A DNA stretch of 64,000 nt from Dehalococcoidia bacterium. Its GTDB lineage: Bacteria; Chloroflexota; Dehalococcoidia; UBA2979. The notes beneath the pieces are model-generated. The model ran no database searches. It was not told the DNA's origin and saw nothing but the letters and a program-made list of their open reading frames with translations. The stretch spans positions 39,725 to 103,724 of the forward strand of contig JAQWMB010000012.1 in the NCBI GenBank assembly GCA_029246995.1, written 5' to 3'. Made by a program: the position numbers and the translations under genes. Below, one piece after another: positions 61,390-64,000 of this stretch (positions are counted from its first letter, which is position 1; each line of letters starts with the position of its first letter).

Positions 61390-62610
61390 CTTAACCGTAA
61401 TATGCTTGTGTGCATTTTGAAGCGCTCTCATCACTTCATTTTTATTATTACCTTTTGCAAAAATAAAACCAAGATAAGTGTTTGCTTTTGGAAGTTTTTT
61501 AATTTCTTTACCTTTATGAACAGCAATCTTTATATGGGTGATAAGTTTGATTTTTTTTGCTCTTTCAATTCCTAAGATTTCTTGCAATGTTCCTTCAGAG
61601 CTAGTTGGTATCATCATTACTCCATGAATGTCCTTATTCATTACTCCATCATATTTTTTACCTAATGAATTTTTTAAAATAATTTCTTCTAAAGTGGTTT
61701 GATTGGGAAATTGTAAAACTTCTGAACAGTATCCGCCAATTGATCTTGCCGCAATATCTACTAAGAAGATGCCATATTTATTTTTTCTAATTTCAATATG
61801 CACTGCTCCTTCATTGAGACCTAATAAATTTATATATTGCTGTGATATTCTTTGAATTTTATTTTTTAAATTTTTTTCTATATTTGGATCCGATATATAA
61901 ATTGATTCTTCGAAAAATGGCCCAGTTAATGGAATTGGTTTCTCGAAAATTGCTAGTAATTTAAACTGCTGGTTTTCTATGATGCCTTCTATGGCATACT
62001 CTTTGCCAGGTATGTATTTTTGAATAATAATATTATCTTTTTCAAAATCATTGAAGCATTCATTTGCAAGTTCATTTGATAATAAATTAAATAATTGGTA
62101 TGTCTTTTGGTCAAATTCATTTTTGTTATTAACTCTCATGACTCCTCTACTTGCTGAAAGTCCAATAGGCTTGATAACAATAGGAAAAGTGAACTTTTTA
62201 ATTTTATGTACGGACTCTTTTCTGTTGAGTAAAAATGTTTCTATAGAATTAATGTCGCTTGATTCAATTAATTTATATAGATGGAACTTATTCCTAGTAA
62301 AATTTACTGATGCAAAGGAATTTTGAGTAAGATTTAACTTTTTTGAAGCTAAGCTTGCTAATAATACACCTTGATCATCTACAGCTAAAATCTTATGAAT
62401 TTTCTTTTTGTTTGCTAAAGTATTAATCTTTTCTATAGAAAGTTTAAGTTCATGAAAATTAAGTGTGATGTATCTTTCTGGTAACTTCTGACTTAGTACT
62501 TGATTTGTATCAGTGCCGATAATTAGTTCGACATTTGCTTTGTTTGCAGCTTGAATAAATGCGTTTGCCCTATATGTATTTCCTGGTAATAGTAAAAGTA
62601 TTCTATGCAT
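61381..62610 (-). CDS. ATP-grasp ligase (carboxylate-amine type)
   Basis: 409 residues. N-terminal pre-ATP-grasp domain (MHRILLLLPGNTYRANAFIQAA), linker with VDDQGVLLASLASKKLNLTQ, then the ATP-grasp core: TFPIVIKPIGLSASRGVMRVNN (glycine loop), IIIQKYIPGKEYAIEGII and AVHIEIRKNKYGIFLVDIAARSIGGYCSE (Mg-binding). These are typical of peptide- or amide-bond-forming members such as dipeptide ligases and BacD relatives. The substrate is unknown. It faces the radical-SAM gene convergently; a joint pathway is suggested, not shown. Confidence 0.85.
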   Translation of the reverse strand: MHRILLLLPGNTYRANAFIQAANKANVELIIGTDTNQVLSQKLPERYITLNFHELKLSIEKINTLANKKKIHKILAVDDQGVLLASLASKKLNLTQNSFASVNFTRNKFHLYKLIESSDINSIETFLLNRKESVHKIKKFTFPIVIKPIGLSASRGVMRVNNKNEFDQKTYQLFNLLSNELANECFNDFEKDNIIIQKYIPGKEYAIEGIIENQQFKLLAIFEKPIPLTGPFFEESIYISDPNIEKNLKNKIQRISQQYINLLGLNEGAVHIEIRKNKYGIFLVDIAARSIGGYCSEVLQFPNQTTLEEIILKNSLGKKYDGVMNKDIHGVMMIPTSSEGTLQEILGIERAKKIKLITHIKIAVHKGKEIKKLPKANTYLGFIFAKGNNKNEVMRALQNAHKHITVKLK

Positions 62611-62694
62611 ACTTATTCACAATCAACTTACATTTGTTTATAATAAATATCTGCTTTATATGATTGTATCAATGATTAGTATTGGAAAGTAAAA

Positions 62695-63627
62695 ATGAAT
62701 AATTCAAATTCTCAAGTTTTGCCAGCTACTTTTAAATTAAAAGATGGTGATAATGCAAATGCATTTTATGATATACATCCTGGCTCGCTGGGACAGTATC
62801 AAGTGATGTTTACATTAGATGATGTACAAAGATGGACAGGTATTTACGAGGATAATTTTCCTTGGAAACCTAATCAGAATTCTCAATTGACAGATGTTGC
62901 TCCTCCATCAATTTTTTATTATCCTAGCATGAATATACTTGAACCAATTAGGTATTTTGGTGAAAAGCCAGGAGAAGAAAGTCCTAGAGAAACCGGACCA
63001 GGTGGATTGGCAAGGATGTGGATGGAATTGCATGGCCCAATTCCATTAAATAAGCCAATTGAGATTGATGCTCAAGTCACAGATAAATATCAACGAAGAG
63101 GCATTGGTTATACAGAGTGGGGGCTTGATGCATTTGTTGATGGAGAACTGATTCATCGTCATCGTAAAGCATGGGCAACAACCGTAAGTCAGGATGAATT
63201 AGAAAAATGGCCAGAAAAACTAAGTTCTCAGCGTCCACCTGAATTAAATGATGAGAGTAAAATTTTTGGTCCAATTAATTACCATACTTCTCAAGAGCAT
63301 GTTGACGATCTTGAAGGACCTGGAGAAATTAATAATCATACAGATGTAGAAGCTGCACTTGCAAACGGTGATCCTGGACCTCGAGCTCAGGGTGCGCTTG
63401 CATTCGGTCTTCTTTCAAGATTAATGTGTGAACAATTTGGTGATGATTTTTATCACTCAGGCACACTCGATATTAAGTTTGTAAATACTGTTTTTGCTGG
63501 TGATCAACAGTCTGCAAATGGAGCATTTGTTCATAAGGAAAATAATAGAGATATTTATCGTGTCTGGTCTGAAAATCAATCTAATGCTTTGACTGCAATA
63601 GGGACAGCATCTATTAAGACTGACTAA
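62695..63627 (+). CDS. MaoC-like / FAS1-like hotdog-fold dehydratase
   Basis: 310 residues. Two hotdog-like halves: the first with VMFTLDDVQRWTGIY, FFYYPSMNILEPIRYF-like text and WMELHGPIPLNKPIEIDAQVTDKYQRRGIGYTEWG; the second with GALAFGLLSRLMCEQFGDDFYHSGTLDIKFVNTVFAGDQQSANG. The order and length fit MaoC/FAS1-like (3R)-hydroxyacyl dehydratases, but no clear Asp/His catalytic pair is evident. It probably acts on a CoA thioester, given the adjacent acyl-CoA dehydrogenase gene. GGAAAG precedes the ATG by 6 bp. Confidence 0.7.
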   Translation: MNNSNSQVLPATFKLKDGDNANAFYDIHPGSLGQYQVMFTLDDVQRWTGIYEDNFPWKPNQNSQLTDVAPPSIFYYPSMNILEPIRYFGEKPGEESPRETGPGGLARMWMELHGPIPLNKPIEIDAQVTDKYQRRGIGYTEWGLDAFVDGELIHRHRKAWATTVSQDELEKWPEKLSSQRPPELNDESKIFGPINYHTSQEHVDDLEGPGEINNHTDVEAALANGDPGPRAQGALAFGLLSRLMCEQFGDDFYHSGTLDIKFVNTVFAGDQQSANGAFVHKENNRDIYRVWSENQSNALTAIGTASIKTD

Positions 63628-63648
63628 TTTTTTCTACGATTGATTATC

Positions 63649-64000
63649 TTATCCTCTAGGTAAACCTAAGCCTCTGGTAGCTATGATATTCCTCTGGATT
63701 TCATTTGATCCACCTGAAATACTTCTTGCTGCATAGTGCATGGAATTTTGTGTAAATCTTGCATCCATTGGAGCCCATTTTGATAGTGAATCCCAGATTT
63801 GTGCATATAAGCCAAAGGTTTTCATTCCTGTTTGTTGTAGTTGTTGTAATGTGGTTACACCAAACACCTTGGAGGTCGATGCTTCATAGTTGGGTATTTG
63901 ATCTGCTGCTTGCATTGAAATAATCCTTAAGGCAAAATTATTTAATACTTCTGCTTCAATGTAGTGGTCAACTATTTTACTCTTGACTGACTCTCTGTCG
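63649..64000 (-). CDS. Acyl-CoA dehydrogenase, C-terminal part (cut by window edge)
   Basis: The frame is open to the right edge (about 116 residues visible), so only the C-terminal domain is present and the start lies outside. Seen: KIVDHYIEAEVLNNFALRI, then MHYAARSISGGSNEIQRNIIATRGLGLPRG, the typical GGSNEIQRNIIA ending of acyl-CoA dehydrogenases (FAD-binding and dimer contacts). It oxidises an unknown acyl-CoA. Convergent with the hotdog dehydratase gene. Confidence 0.88.
   Translation of the reverse strand, partial: DRESVKSKIVDHYIEAEVLNNFALRIISMQAADQIPNYEASTSKVFGVTTLQQLQQTGMKTFGLYAQIWDSLSKWAPMDARFTQNSMHYAARSISGGSNEIQRNIIATRGLGLPRG

Overview
This is a low-GC (roughly one-third G+C by eye), gene-dense bacterial chromosome segment: about 66 protein genes, two tRNA genes, short intergenic gaps and several overlapping reading frames. 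The gene mix suggests a free-living, oxygen-exposed and probably marine heterotroph. It has many CaiB/BaiF CoA-transferases, two luciferase-like (LLM) flavin oxidoreductases, acyl-CoA dehydrogenase/MaoC/enoyl-CoA hydratase genes, an MmgE/PrpD protein, a DNA photolyase and a DUF3090 protein (a family I know from Actinobacteria and Chloroflexota). My best guess is a marine Chloroflexota of the SAR202 kind. That is inference, not proof; a low-GC marine actinobacterium is the main alternative.

Layout. 1-5.9 kb: the 3' part of a phosphotransferase/kinase fusion, then a TPP riboswitch driving a thiamine-type ABC importer (binding lipoprotein, fused permease, ATPase), then a convergent DUF192 gene. 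6-19.3 kb: ordinary metabolism and envelope genes, including an aminotransferase with a FabL-type reductase, ilvD, DUF3090, murB, two tandem PNPOx-like flavoproteins, GDPD, a UMF1 transporter with a large insert, TauE/SafE, pterin dehydratase and a class II photolyase. 19.3-25.4 kb: an accessory island next to tRNA-Lys. About 146 bp starting exactly at the tRNA anticodon loop is repeated 2,976 bp away. Paired AACCCACCAA direct repeats lie inside both ends and a 10-mer repeat TTAATTCGTA is scattered through the island. The island carries secreted or membrane proteins (a zincin-like lipoprotein, a zinc-ribbon/Cys-rich protein, two M23-like lipoproteins) and apparent gene debris, but no recognisable integrase.

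25.4-34.5 kb: core genes. A leftward run fba-lepB-pyrE-CDGSH ends at a perfect 22-bp terminator hairpin. A rightward group holds a SIMPL protein, dcd, a complete riboflavin operon (ribD-ribE-ribBA-ribH plus a small membrane gene) and dnaN, which has an operator-like palindrome upstream. 34.5-41.2 kb: a Tat-exported LysM protein, dienelactone hydrolase, an LLM oxidoreductase, an M20 peptidase, YbaN, tRNA-Arg, and a family 5 solute-binding protein with no signal peptide. 41.2-64 kb: catabolic and accessory metabolism. This includes a leftward four-gene operon (acyl-CoA-dehydrogenase-like flavoprotein, a Ser-less alpha/beta hydrolase, NIPSNAP, double Dabb), a K+/H+-type antiporter, a double CaiB/BaiF fusion with a Cys-less racemase homologue, an MFS carrier followed by three CaiB/BaiF genes, and an Nfu-like gene coupled to a CCAEP-tail cobalamin/radical-SAM enzyme that faces an ATP-grasp ligase. 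The window ends inside an acyl-CoA dehydrogenase gene.

The two parts I judge most worth following are the CCAEP radical-SAM/Nfu/ATP-grasp neighbourhood (59.3-62.6 kb) and the tRNA-Lys island with its att-like and arm-like repeats (19.3-22.4 kb).
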